From positions 122,945-186,944 of the forward strand of contig NZ_JTEV01000006.1 in NCBI RefSeq assembly GCF_000786105.1: DNA of 64,000 bases, in the 5' to 3' direction. This document shows positions 27,848-34,899 of the stretch, piece by piece (positions within the stretch are counted from its first letter, which is position 1; every line of letters begins with the position of its first letter). Origin of the DNA: Bdellovibrio sp. ArHS. GTDB lineage: Bacteria; Bdellovibrionota; Bdellovibrionia; Bdellovibrionales; Bdellovibrionaceae. The position numbers and the translations under genes are program-made. The notes below the pieces were generated by a model. That model saw nothing but the letters and a program-made list of their open reading frames with translations. It ran no database searches and was not told where the DNA came from.

Positions 27848-28480
27848 ATGACTGAACCTAAAATTCCAAACTGCCCGATCTGTTCTTCACAGGAAGAAAA
27901 AGTCATCTCTGAACTTTTAACTGTTATGAAGAAGAAAAAGTTCATCAAGAACGCCTTGATCTTTGAAGCCGGGGAAGACATCAACGGTCTTTTTTTAATC
28001 ACCAAGGGCTCGGTGAAAATATCCAAGCTTTCACCTGCCGGAAAAGAAATTGTTTTGCAAATTCTTAGCGAAGGTAAAACGTTCGGCGAAGGCAGTATTC
28101 TGGGACAAGAAAAACACAGTGACACTTTTGTGGCGAACGAAAATACCGAAGTTCTGTTTCTGCCAAAAAAAGAATTTCAAGCCATCATTCAATCCAACAC
28201 CTCTCTTTATCAGGCCGTCGTGGGCTCTTTGATCAAATGGATGAACAATCTGGATGTGGTAATTGAAAACATCAACACACCTTCGGCTAAGGACCGCGTG
28301 CTTATCCATTTAGGACGCTTGCAGGAGCAGCAAAAAACACCCGTGATCAAACTAGATGGCAAAAAACATGATGTGGCCCTGATGCTTGGTCTTCGCCCCG
28401 AGACTTTTTCACGCGCTTTAGCGGAATTGGAAGAAGAGGGTCGCATTAAGATGAACCACAAGCAGATCCAGCTACTTTAA
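27848..28480 (+). CDS. Crp/Fnr-family regulator with FNR-type recognition helix
   Basis: DNA-binding regulator of 210 aa: a cyclic-nucleotide-binding-type sensor barrel (about 30-120), a dimer helix, and a winged helix-turn-helix. The recognition helix reads RPETFSRAL, matching the E-x-x-S-R pattern that in E. coli FNR reads TTGAT half-sites. The N-terminus has only two cysteines (CPIC), so a four-cysteine [4Fe-4S] cluster as in FNR is not possible within one chain. It may sense NO, heme or something else. The ATG at 27848 follows GGGGGG; the frame is open 41 codons earlier. It sits directly before nrdG-nrdD. Confidence 0.9.
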   Translation: MTEPKIPNCPICSSQEEKVISELLTVMKKKKFIKNALIFEAGEDINGLFLITKGSVKISKLSPAGKEIVLQILSEGKTFGEGSILGQEKHSDTFVANENTEVLFLPKKEFQAIIQSNTSLYQAVVGSLIKWMNNLDVVIENINTPSAKDRVLIHLGRLQEQQKTPVIKLDGKKHDVALMLGLRPETFSRALAELEEEGRIKMNHKQIQLL

Positions 28481-28487
28481 CGCAAAC

Positions 28488-28503
28488 ACACTATATCTAG
28501 TGA
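28488..28503 (+). promoter_or_regulatory. NrdR box 1 upstream of nrdG-nrdD
   Basis: ACACTATATCTAGTGA matches the NrdR consensus ACACWATATATWGTGT in 14 of 16 positions. It lies 77 bases before the nrdG start and 32 bases before a second, weaker box. Confidence 0.75.
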
Positions 28504-28519
28504 TACGGGTCATATTTTC

Positions 28520-28535
28520 AAACAATATGCAGTGA
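28520..28535 (+). promoter_or_regulatory. NrdR box 2 upstream of nrdG-nrdD
   Basis: AAACAATATGCAGTGA matches the NrdR consensus in 12 of 16 positions. Its start is 32 bases from box 1, about three helical turns, the spacing known for tandem NrdR boxes. Confidence 0.65.
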
Positions 28536-28579
28536 TCACAAGAAACTAATGGCTATCCTTTTTATATCGGAGGGTGGCC

Positions 28580-29026
28580 ATGAACATCTATAAGTACGAC
28601 ATCGTCTTCCAAGAAGTCCCAGACCATATCTCACTTGCGTTCTATGTTTGCGGGTGTCCCTTGCGTTGCCCGGGTTGTCATTCTCCGGAACTGTGGACGG
28701 AAAAAACCGGCTCTCCGCTAACTGAATCCCTCATGGAAGAACTTCTGACAGAATATAAAAGTCAGATCTCCTGCGTCCTCTTTTTGGGAGGAGAATGGCA
28801 TCCAGAAACCCTGGTCGCTTTCCTTTTGCAGTGCAAAAAACAAGGTCTACTTACAGCTCTTTACACGGGTCTTGATGACGTCCCGAACCTGATCAAACAG
28901 AACCTGGACTTCCTTAAGGTGGGTCCCTGGAGACCCTCTTTGGGGGGCTTGGACTCGCCGTCCACGAATCAAAGATTTATCGATTTAAGAACTCAACAAA
29001 CACTCAATCATCTATTCCAACGCTAA
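28580..29026 (+). CDS. nrdG: Anaerobic ribonucleotide reductase activating protein NrdG
   Basis: Radical-SAM enzyme of 148 aa that makes the glycyl radical on NrdD. The CxxxCxxC cluster motif is C26-PLR-C30-PG-C33 within FYVCGCPLRCPGCHSPELW. The later segment ISCVLFLGGEWHPETL corresponds to the GGE SAM-binding motif. The ATG at 28580 has GGAGGG 5 bases upstream; a GTG two codons earlier overlaps that site. Unusually, nrdG precedes nrdD. Both lie behind two NrdR boxes. Confidence 0.94.
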   Translation: MNIYKYDIVFQEVPDHISLAFYVCGCPLRCPGCHSPELWTEKTGSPLTESLMEELLTEYKSQISCVLFLGGEWHPETLVAFLLQCKKQGLLTALYTGLDDVPNLIKQNLDFLKVGPWRPSLGGLDSPSTNQRFIDLRTQQTLNHLFQR

Positions 29027-29041
29027 CATCAAGGAGACAAC

Positions 29042-30880
29042 ATGCTTCGATTAACTGAGCAGCAGCTCAACAGCAAAATTAAATTCATTGAAAACTACAT
29101 CAGCGCGGCCAACGCGGCAGAGGGATCAAAGTTCGATGCCAATGCCAACGTCACCCACAAAAATATTGCGACCATGGAATCGGAGTTAAATAAAGACATT
29201 AATATTCAGGTCAACCGCACACTGGTCCGTCGCAAAATTCAAAAACTTTTTGGTGAAGAGCTGGCCAATGAATACCTACGTCAAATTGAAGAACACGAAA
29301 TCTACGTGCACGACGAAACTTCGCTGAAACCTTACTGTGCGTCGATCTCCATGTATCCTCTTCTGTTGGACGGACTTAAACAGCTGGGTGGCGAATCTCA
29401 AGCGCCACAACATCTGGAAAGCTTCTGTGGTTGCTTCGTGAATCTGGTGTTCGCCATTTCCTCGCAATTCGCGGGGGCTATCGCGACGGTGGAATGGTTG
29501 ATGTATTTTGATCACTTTGCGCGTAAAGACTATGGCGACGATTATTTAAAAACGCACGAACGCGTGATCAACAATCATTTGCAGCACGTCGTGTATGCCT
29601 TGAATCAGCCGGCTGCGGCACGAGGTTATCAGTCGGTCTTCTGGAATATTTCCGTTTACGATGAATCCTATTTTAAATCCCTTTTTGAAAACTTTGTTTT
29701 CCCCAATGGCGATATTCCAAAATGGGAAAGCGTTGAAAAACTGCAAGGTCACTTCATGTCCTGGTTCAATAAGGAAAGAACTAAAACCATTCTGACCTTC
29801 CCTGTGGTCACGGCGGCGATGTTGACCAATGACCAAGGACCTCTCAATAAAAGTTTTGCCGAAATGTGCGCCAAGGAACTAAGTGAAGGCAACAGCTTCT
29901 TTATGTACATGAGTGATTCTGCCGATAGCCTGGCCAGTTGCTGTCGTTTGCGCAATGAAATTTCCGATCGCACTTTCAGCTATTCCTTAGGCGCCGGCGG
30001 CGTCGCTACAGGTTCCATCAACGTGATCACACTGAACATGAATCGCATCGTGCAGAAAAATCTGAACTTGTTAGACGCTGTTGAAAAGATTCAAAAGTAT
30101 CAGGTCGCATATCGATCTCTGATGCAGGACTATTACGATGCGGGCATGTTGACTGCCTACTCGGCTGGATTCATCAGTCTGGACAAACAGTTTTTAACTA
30201 TTGGAATCAATGGCATGGTGGAAGCTGCCGAGTTTTTAGGGTACGAGATTTCAAATAATGCCAGCTACAAAGGCTTCTTGAAAGAACGTCTTAAGATTAT
30301 CTTTGATTCAAATCGCGAAGCTCGTGAAAAATATGGCTACATGTTCAATACCGAATTTGTTCCGGCAGAAAATCTGGGCGTGAAAAACGCCTCTTGGGAT
30401 GCGGCCGACGGCTTACAGGCACCGCGTGATTGCTTCAACTCGTACTTCTACGCCGTTGAAAATGATGACGTGAATGCCGTCGATAAAATGATTCTGCATG
30501 GAGCGGAAACCATGGAATACCTAGATGGTGGATCGGCCCTGCATTTGAATCTGGAAGAAAAGTTAAGCGCCAGCGGCTTTTTGAAGCTGATCAATGCGGC
30601 GGCTTTGACCGGATGCAATTACTGGTGTGTGAACGTTAAGATCACTATCTGTAACGTCTGTGAAGCCATCGACAAACGCACACTTCACCGCTGTTCGCAT
30701 TGCGGAAGCGACAATGTTGACCATGCGACGCGAGTGATTGGCTATCTAAAAAGAATCTCGTCCTTCAGTACGGCCCGACAAAAAGAAGCGGCTAAGCGCT
30801 TCTATCATGTGAAGGCCCAACACGAAAAATCTTGGGCAGGAACATCCAGCCCCAGAGCAGAGATCCAGCCAGCCACGTAA
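29042..30880 (+). CDS. nrdD: Anaerobic (class III) ribonucleoside-triphosphate reductase NrdD
   Basis: Oxygen-sensitive glycyl-radical enzyme of 612 aa that makes dNTPs. The glycyl radical is G567 in RVIGYL. The C-terminal zinc site is CNVC ... CSHC. An active-site cysteine is probably in ESFCGCFVNL. The N-terminus lacks an evident ATP-cone, so dATP inhibition through that domain is not expected. AAGGAG lies 7 bases before the ATG. The last 29 codons overlap the end of nnrS on the other strand; this tail (after about residue 585) is beyond the conserved part. It lets DNA synthesis continue without oxygen. Confidence 0.95.
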   Translation: MLRLTEQQLNSKIKFIENYISAANAAEGSKFDANANVTHKNIATMESELNKDINIQVNRTLVRRKIQKLFGEELANEYLRQIEEHEIYVHDETSLKPYCASISMYPLLLDGLKQLGGESQAPQHLESFCGCFVNLVFAISSQFAGAIATVEWLMYFDHFARKDYGDDYLKTHERVINNHLQHVVYALNQPAAARGYQSVFWNISVYDESYFKSLFENFVFPNGDIPKWESVEKLQGHFMSWFNKERTKTILTFPVVTAAMLTNDQGPLNKSFAEMCAKELSEGNSFFMYMSDSADSLASCCRLRNEISDRTFSYSLGAGGVATGSINVITLNMNRIVQKNLNLLDAVEKIQKYQVAYRSLMQDYYDAGMLTAYSAGFISLDKQFLTIGINGMVEAAEFLGYEISNNASYKGFLKERLKIIFDSNREAREKYGYMFNTEFVPAENLGVKNASWDAADGLQAPRDCFNSYFYAVENDDVNAVDKMILHGAETMEYLDGGSALHLNLEEKLSASGFLKLINAAALTGCNYWCVNVKITICNVCEAIDKRTLHRCSHCGSDNVDHATRVIGYLKRISSFSTARQKEAAKRFYHVKAQHEKSWAGTSSPRAEIQPAT

Positions 30881-31946
30881 CGGCGGCATATAAAAGATGA
30901 GACTGATAAATCTGCGGGGCAATTCCCGCAGAAAATCGGGTCAAACCAGCCAAGAATAGCAAGAAAGCTCCAAGCCCTAAAAGTTTGGAGCTTTTTTCTA
31001 TCTGCATATTATGGTTTCCGTGCGACAACACCACCCGGACCGCAATCATAAAGGTCATCAAGCCCATTCCCGAAACATAGATAATATGCAGAATGTGAAT
31101 GCGGAAGCTGGGCGCAAAAACCAAGCCCCAAAATGACAATACCAATGCCCATGCCGAACCCCAAAGCCCCCAAGTCTGCATCGCGCGTCGGTGCGGCAGC
31201 TTATAGATCTTCCAGAACTTCAAACTGATGATTGTCACCAGAACAGCACGAATTACATTAGCTCCCAGGATGTGACCCATCACGTTTTCGCAAAAGTAAG
31301 AAAGAACGAAAAGAACGGCCATGCCCCCAAATATCATCACATTGCGTGATGTTTTTTGGGGCTGATTGGGCAGCGGTCCCCAGCCCAGCAACGCGGGAAT
31401 CAATCGTGATCCTACACCCAAAATCAGGCACAAAATGTAACACTGAAGAAAAAGTCCTCGGCCAAAACCATAAAACTTTGTTGGCACATTCATGAACTCA
31501 GACAAAAACAGAATTAAAACGCCGAAAAAGGCGGATATCAATCCCACGCCCACAAAAATAAACGAGTCCGGTGGGTTTTGTTTGCGCACTAAAAAACGCC
31601 GACCGGAAAAATAAATTAAAAACGAAAAACACAAAAGAACGGCGCCATAAAAATAGATCTTCTTCGTAAACACCAAACTGATAAAAAGAATTCCGATCAC
31701 CCCAAACGACAAAAGCTGATCCATTTTACTGGGTCCGAAGGTGGAGGTGAAGCGCGGAACCGCCGTCATCAAGAAGCCACAAACGAAACAAAGGAAAAAG
31801 CCCCCCATCATAATTTCGGGATGATACAACCCAGGATAAGAGACCAGATTCCACGGAAATAGAATCCACAAGAGTACGCCCCAGATGGATAAGAGCCAGC
31901 CGGCAGGAAAGAAAATTCGGTAAGCATCAAGTTGATTTTGCTCCAT
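30792..31946 (-). CDS. nnrS: NnrS-family membrane protein (NO response)
   Basis: Polytopic inner-membrane heme/copper protein of 384 aa with about 12 hydrophobic helices. It starts AYRIFFPAGWLLSIWGVLLW and has the family segment HPEIMMGGFFLCFVCGFLMTAVPRF. Further conserved-looking histidines are in HILGANVIRA and LSHGNHNM. NnrS proteins reduce the harm of NO during denitrification. The ATG at 31946 has AAGGAG 9 bases upstream; the frame opens 14 codons earlier at a TTG. A perfect FNR-type box lies 51 bases upstream. Its 3' end overlaps nrdD by 89 bases. Confidence 0.93.
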   Translation of the reverse strand: MEQNQLDAYRIFFPAGWLLSIWGVLLWILFPWNLVSYPGLYHPEIMMGGFFLCFVCGFLMTAVPRFTSTFGPSKMDQLLSFGVIGILFISLVFTKKIYFYGAVLLCFSFLIYFSGRRFLVRKQNPPDSFIFVGVGLISAFFGVLILFLSEFMNVPTKFYGFGRGLFLQCYILCLILGVGSRLIPALLGWGPLPNQPQKTSRNVMIFGGMAVLFVLSYFCENVMGHILGANVIRAVLVTIISLKFWKIYKLPHRRAMQTWGLWGSAWALVLSFWGLVFAPSFRIHILHIIYVSGMGLMTFMIAVRVVLSHGNHNMQIEKSSKLLGLGAFLLFLAGLTRFSAGIAPQIYQSHLLYAAVTWLAGSLLWGWMFLPKIFRVGPSHDRSA

Positions 31947-31996
31947 TTGCATCTCCTTACGCTGCTTTACTGTCTCCTCCTGGGCCAAAAAAGTAT

Positions 31997-32010
31997 TTGA
32001 TGCGGATCAA
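31997..32010 (-). promoter_or_regulatory. FNR-type box, nnrS side
   Basis: TTGAT-GCGG-ATCAA, a perfect match to the FNR/DNR consensus TTGAT-N4-ATCAA. It lies 51 bases upstream of the nnrS start. Confidence 0.88.
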
Positions 32011-32022
32011 AATTTAAAAATA

Positions 32023-32036
32023 TTGATTAGGATCAT
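32023..32036 (+). promoter_or_regulatory. FNR-type box, crp/fnr side
   Basis: TTGAT-TAGG-ATCAT, 9 of 10 consensus positions. It lies 46 bases upstream of the Crp/Fnr gene start and is centred 26 bases from the nnrS-side box. Confidence 0.8.
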
Positions 32037-32081
32037 GTTGCCGCCAGATCTTTAATGTCAGCCTAAGTCCAGGAGATCACT

Positions 32082-32816
32082 ATGAATGAGATTGTCCGTC
32101 GACTGAAATCCTTAGAAGGTTTTAATAAAGCATCCGAATTAGAATTGCGGGAATGGGCTTCATTTATGAAATGCCGTCGTGTTCCAGCGCGCCAGATACT
32201 TTATAATAAAGGCGAACCCATCAGCGAAATATATATAATCTTGTGTGGCTCGGTGCGAATTTTTGACTCGCCCGACTTATCAGATAAAAAGATCTTTAAC
32301 TTTCTGGGACGCGGCGAATATCTAGGTATTGCTATGGCCGGACTACCCGATCCCCACCAGCCCGCCACTGCTCAATGTATTGAGGACTGTACTTTTATCT
32401 CAATGCCTCTCAATATATATAATGAACTATTGAAGCGCTTACCCGAAGTTCGACGTATTGTGAACTGTCAGATTTCTCAGCGCTTTCTGGAGCTGCAAAA
32501 TGATATTTGCATCTCGCATCAGTTAACACCGTCCCGGGTGGCGGAGCTTTTAATGCGTCTTTTAGCGAGGCAGGAATTTAAAAGTACAAATCGTCTGCAG
32601 ATACCTTTAACCCGCGTGGATATTGCGGAACGTATCGGGGCGCAAAGTGAGACCGTCATCCGCATCATGAGTCAGTGGACGAAAAAAGGCTGGATCCGCA
32701 CCGATGAAAAACATATCGAAGTGCTGCAGCCAGAGGCTTTGGAGGCTCTACGCCATGGTAAAAATTGTAAAAGAACTTCGCGATCAGCATCAGACCCTGC
32801 TGAAAATGATCTCTGA
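32082..32816 (+). CDS. Crp/Fnr-family regulator, probable nitrogen-oxide type (NnrR/DNR-like)
   Basis: Regulator of 244 aa. The sensor barrel is at about 30-125 (ILYNKGEPISEIYIILCGSVRIF), a long dimer helix follows, and the winged helix-turn-helix is at about 165-225. The recognition helix reads QSETVIRIM: the E and R of the FNR pattern are kept but the Ser is Ile. Cysteines are not placed for an FNR cluster. AGGAG lies 6 bases before the ATG and an FNR-type box upstream suggests autoregulation or control by the other Crp/Fnr protein. Its position between nnrS and the nirK group suggests it controls them. Confidence 0.9.
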   Translation: MNEIVRRLKSLEGFNKASELELREWASFMKCRRVPARQILYNKGEPISEIYIILCGSVRIFDSPDLSDKKIFNFLGRGEYLGIAMAGLPDPHQPATAQCIEDCTFISMPLNIYNELLKRLPEVRRIVNCQISQRFLELQNDICISHQLTPSRVAELLMRLLARQEFKSTNRLQIPLTRVDIAERIGAQSETVIRIMSQWTKKGWIRTDEKHIEVLQPEALEALRHGKNCKRTSRSASDPAENDL

Positions 32817-33270
32817 GGGCGCAGATATTTTCGACATCCTTCACCTGGTGGAGGATGTGCATCATCCCTTAGAAGAAGAAGCACTTTTCCCCTTGGTCGC
32901 CGCTCATCCTCTTTTGAAAGAAGGCGGCCCCCTCTGCACTTTCTTTCGTGGCATGGAACTGGATATAAATCCGAAAGCTTCCACCGTATCGATGTTAAAA
33001 AGAGCCTACTCAAAAGGTCTGCCTGCGCCAAAAAGCTATCCGGAATTTTCGTGGCTGACAGAATCCAATCCGCTCAGTATGCCCATGGGCGAACATGCCT
33101 TGAGCGCTGAAATTGCTCAGGCTTTGCACTTTATGAAGGACCGCAAAGACGATCCGCTTTATCAGGAGTTTTTTGCACCCTTGAAAGAGGAGTACATCCG
33201 TCTATTAAAACTTCATATTGATAAAGAAGACGGATGCCTATTCATTCTCTGTGAGAAGTTGCTGGGTTAG
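32755..33270 (+). CDS. Hemerythrin-like HHE-domain protein
   Basis: Protein of 171 aa with an HHE-type helical bundle. Likely iron ligands lie in DQHQTLL, LVEDVHHPLEEEALFP, MGEHALSAEI and LKLHIDKEDGCLF. The ATG at 32755 lies inside the end of the Crp/Fnr gene (62-base overlap) with GGAGG upstream, so the two are translationally linked. Proteins of this type bind O2 or NO or help repair iron-sulfur centres. The pairing suggests it modifies or feeds the regulator's signal; that is inference. Confidence 0.85.
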   Translation: MVKIVKELRDQHQTLLKMISEGADIFDILHLVEDVHHPLEEEALFPLVAAHPLLKEGGPLCTFFRGMELDINPKASTVSMLKRAYSKGLPAPKSYPEFSWLTESNPLSMPMGEHALSAEIAQALHFMKDRKDDPLYQEFFAPLKEEYIRLLKLHIDKEDGCLFILCEKLLG

Positions 33271-33527
33271 TTTCCGCAGAATCCGCAGCAACCTTCTTTT
33301 TTTAGTTTGGTCAGTCGCAATTTCCAAACATCGGGACCTTTTTCAACATATTCGGGCTGAAACTGATCCGCGCGATTTTGTTCGAATTGTCTTAAAAGTG
33401 GTACGGGGTCGTGATTGTTGATAATAAGAATGCTCTCCCCCGCGTCCAAATTGTCGAAAGTTTCAAAAATATGGGCGTGTCTTTGTTGAGCCGGGATTTT
33501 TTGCGCTTCGATTACAAACTCTTTCAT
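33267..33527 (-). CDS. DUF2249-family small protein
   Basis: Protein of 86 aa resembling DUF2249 domains (HAHIFETFDNLDAGESILIINNHDPVPLLRQF, then WKLRLTK). It ends in a cysteine-rich tail (GCCGFCGN) that could bind a metal. The ATG at 33527 has AAGGAG 6 bases upstream. A perfect FNR-type box sits 48 bases before it. DUF2249 genes are often seen with nitrite/NO genes; their function is unknown. It meets the hemerythrin-like gene tail to tail with a 4-base overlap. Confidence 0.88.
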   Translation of the reverse strand: MKEFVIEAQKIPAQQRHAHIFETFDNLDAGESILIINNHDPVPLLRQFEQNRADQFQPEYVEKGPDVWKLRLTKLKKEGCCGFCGN

Positions 33528-33574
33528 GAAAAGCTCCTTTACCAACAGTGAACCGCCTTTCTGTCGGAAGTTCC

Positions 33575-33588
33575 TTGATCGAAATCAA
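33575..33588 (-). promoter_or_regulatory. FNR-type box upstream of the DUF2249 gene
   Basis: TTGAT-CGAA-ATCAA, perfect consensus, 48 bases before the DUF2249 start. It lies in the 64-base gap after the SCO gene, so the DUF2249 gene can be induced separately from nirK. Confidence 0.85.
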
Positions 33589-33591
33589 AAG

Positions 33592-34131
33592 CTATTTCTT
33601 TATGGCTTTTATCATCTCCTGCGCGCTTCCTTCTGTGCCTGTCTGCTGGTATTTGATGCGACCATTTTCATCCAGGGCCGTGATAATAAAGGAATGGTCG
33701 TAATCTCCGCCTTCCATCTTTTTGTATTTGATTCCGAGGGCGTTGGCGACTTCGCGAGGCGACTTGTCACTGTCTGAGGTCCACAATGACCACTTCTCAC
33801 TTAACTTTTTATTTGCGTGATACTTTTTGATTACGGCAGGTGTGTCTTTTTCAAAGTCGAAACTGATCAGAACGAAACGGACATTGGTTTTACCCTGCTT
33901 CAGTAATTCCTTTTCCACATTCTGCATTTGCGACAAAATCAGCGGGCAGGTGTAAGTGCAACCAGTGTACGCCATCGAGATGATCACAGGTTGTCCTTGC
34001 AAATCCGCGATATTGACCTTCTGACCGGAGTCATTAATAAACGTAGAATTCAACTGATACACTGAATCCTCGGGAAAACTGGCGCCAGTTAAAAATCCGA
34101 TAAATAAAAAAGGAAGCAATAGCTTTTTCAT
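33592..34131 (-). CDS. SCO1/SenC-family copper chaperone/thiol protein
   Basis: Exported thioredoxin-fold protein of 179 aa with a signal peptide (LLLPFLFIGFLTGAS). The copper site C58-TYT-C62 and the distant H146 (DYDHSF) are all present. The ATG at 34131 has AAGGA 8 bases upstream; the open frame continues 46 codons upstream into the nirV-like gene. Next to a copper nitrite reductase, it probably helps load or repair its copper, rather than cytochrome oxidase CuA. That role is inference. Confidence 0.93.
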   Translation of the reverse strand: MKKLLLPFLFIGFLTGASFPEDSVYQLNSTFINDSGQKVNIADLQGQPVIISMAYTGCTYTCPLILSQMQNVEKELLKQGKTNVRFVLISFDFEKDTPAVIKKYHANKKLSEKWSLWTSDSDKSPREVANALGIKYKKMEGGDYDHSFIITALDENGRIKYQQTGTEGSAQEMIKAIKK

Positions 34132-34133
34132 AT

Positions 34134-34892
34134 TCAATCCTTGTCTTGGGCGCATCGAAAGCCCAAATTTTGTACGGTGTATGCGGCCTTCAAGCTGCTG
34201 CGAAAGGCGTAACGCATAAACGCTGCGTAGTCTGAAGGGTCGGCGGCTCCGGCCGCACCGGCGCCACAAAATAAATTTTTATCTAAAGCTGTATCCGCAC
34301 GGGACTCGCCGGTCACGAGTGAAGAGTTGAAGTCCTCCACCCACTCCCAAATCAAGCCATGCATATCATGCACTCCATAGCTGTTGGCCATACGACTCAT
34401 CACCGCTGGCAACGGCCACTCGGAAGATTTTCCGTACCACTCCAAAATCAAAGTTTGCAAAGCAGGACCGCGACGGAACGGAATAGAAGCCACATACTCC
34501 CATTCCGCAATGGTCGGCAAACGGCCCTTTTTCCAAAAACAATAACTGCGAGCCGCATACCAACTGACTTCCACGACCGGCATATCGGCATATCGGGCAT
34601 CGCCTAACGTGAAATCCTCACTCCAGTATTGCAGATACTTTTTATCAGCGAAAATTCTTTTAATCCGTGCTTTGGACCACTCGGGGTTGCTCTTTACAAA
34701 TTCAAGAAATTCCCGGTTAGTCACGGGATGGCGATCCAGATAGAACGCCTTCACTTCGGTTTTCTTCTTATTGAGAACTGCCGGCATTTGAAATTCGCCG
34801 GCAGGAATCAGAATGCGGTCGCTGGCGAAGACCAACGACCAGGGAAGCATTATCAACAGAGCTGCAATAAAGGCGGATTGATAATGCTTCAT
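34134..34892 (-). CDS. nirV: NirV-like formylglycine-generating-enzyme-fold protein
   Basis: Exported protein of 252 aa with the FGE-sulfatase fold: signal peptide (AFIAALLIMLPWSLVFA), IPAGEFQMP, FYLDRHPVTNREFLEFV, PVVEVSWYAARSYCFWKKGRLPTIAEWEY, GLIWEWVEDF and a final LGFRCA. NirV is the name for this kind of gene beside nirK in denitrifiers; its function is unsettled. One cysteine of the FGE pair is visible (SYCFW), but I do not see the full catalytic pair, so formylglycine formation is doubtful. It lies 7 bases after nirK and 2 bases before SCO. Confidence 0.85.
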   Translation of the reverse strand: MKHYQSAFIAALLIMLPWSLVFASDRILIPAGEFQMPAVLNKKKTEVKAFYLDRHPVTNREFLEFVKSNPEWSKARIKRIFADKKYLQYWSEDFTLGDARYADMPVVEVSWYAARSYCFWKKGRLPTIAEWEYVASIPFRRGPALQTLILEWYGKSSEWPLPAVMSRMANSYGVHDMHGLIWEWVEDFNSSLVTGESRADTALDKNLFCGAGAAGAADPSDYAAFMRYAFRSSLKAAYTVQNLGFRCAQDKD

Positions 34893-34899
34893 AAATCAC

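Noticed and set aside
34134..34892. Reading the FGE-fold protein as a sulfatase-activating enzyme
   Set aside because: No sulfatase gene is near and the full catalytic cysteine pair is not seen; position beside nirK fits NirV better.
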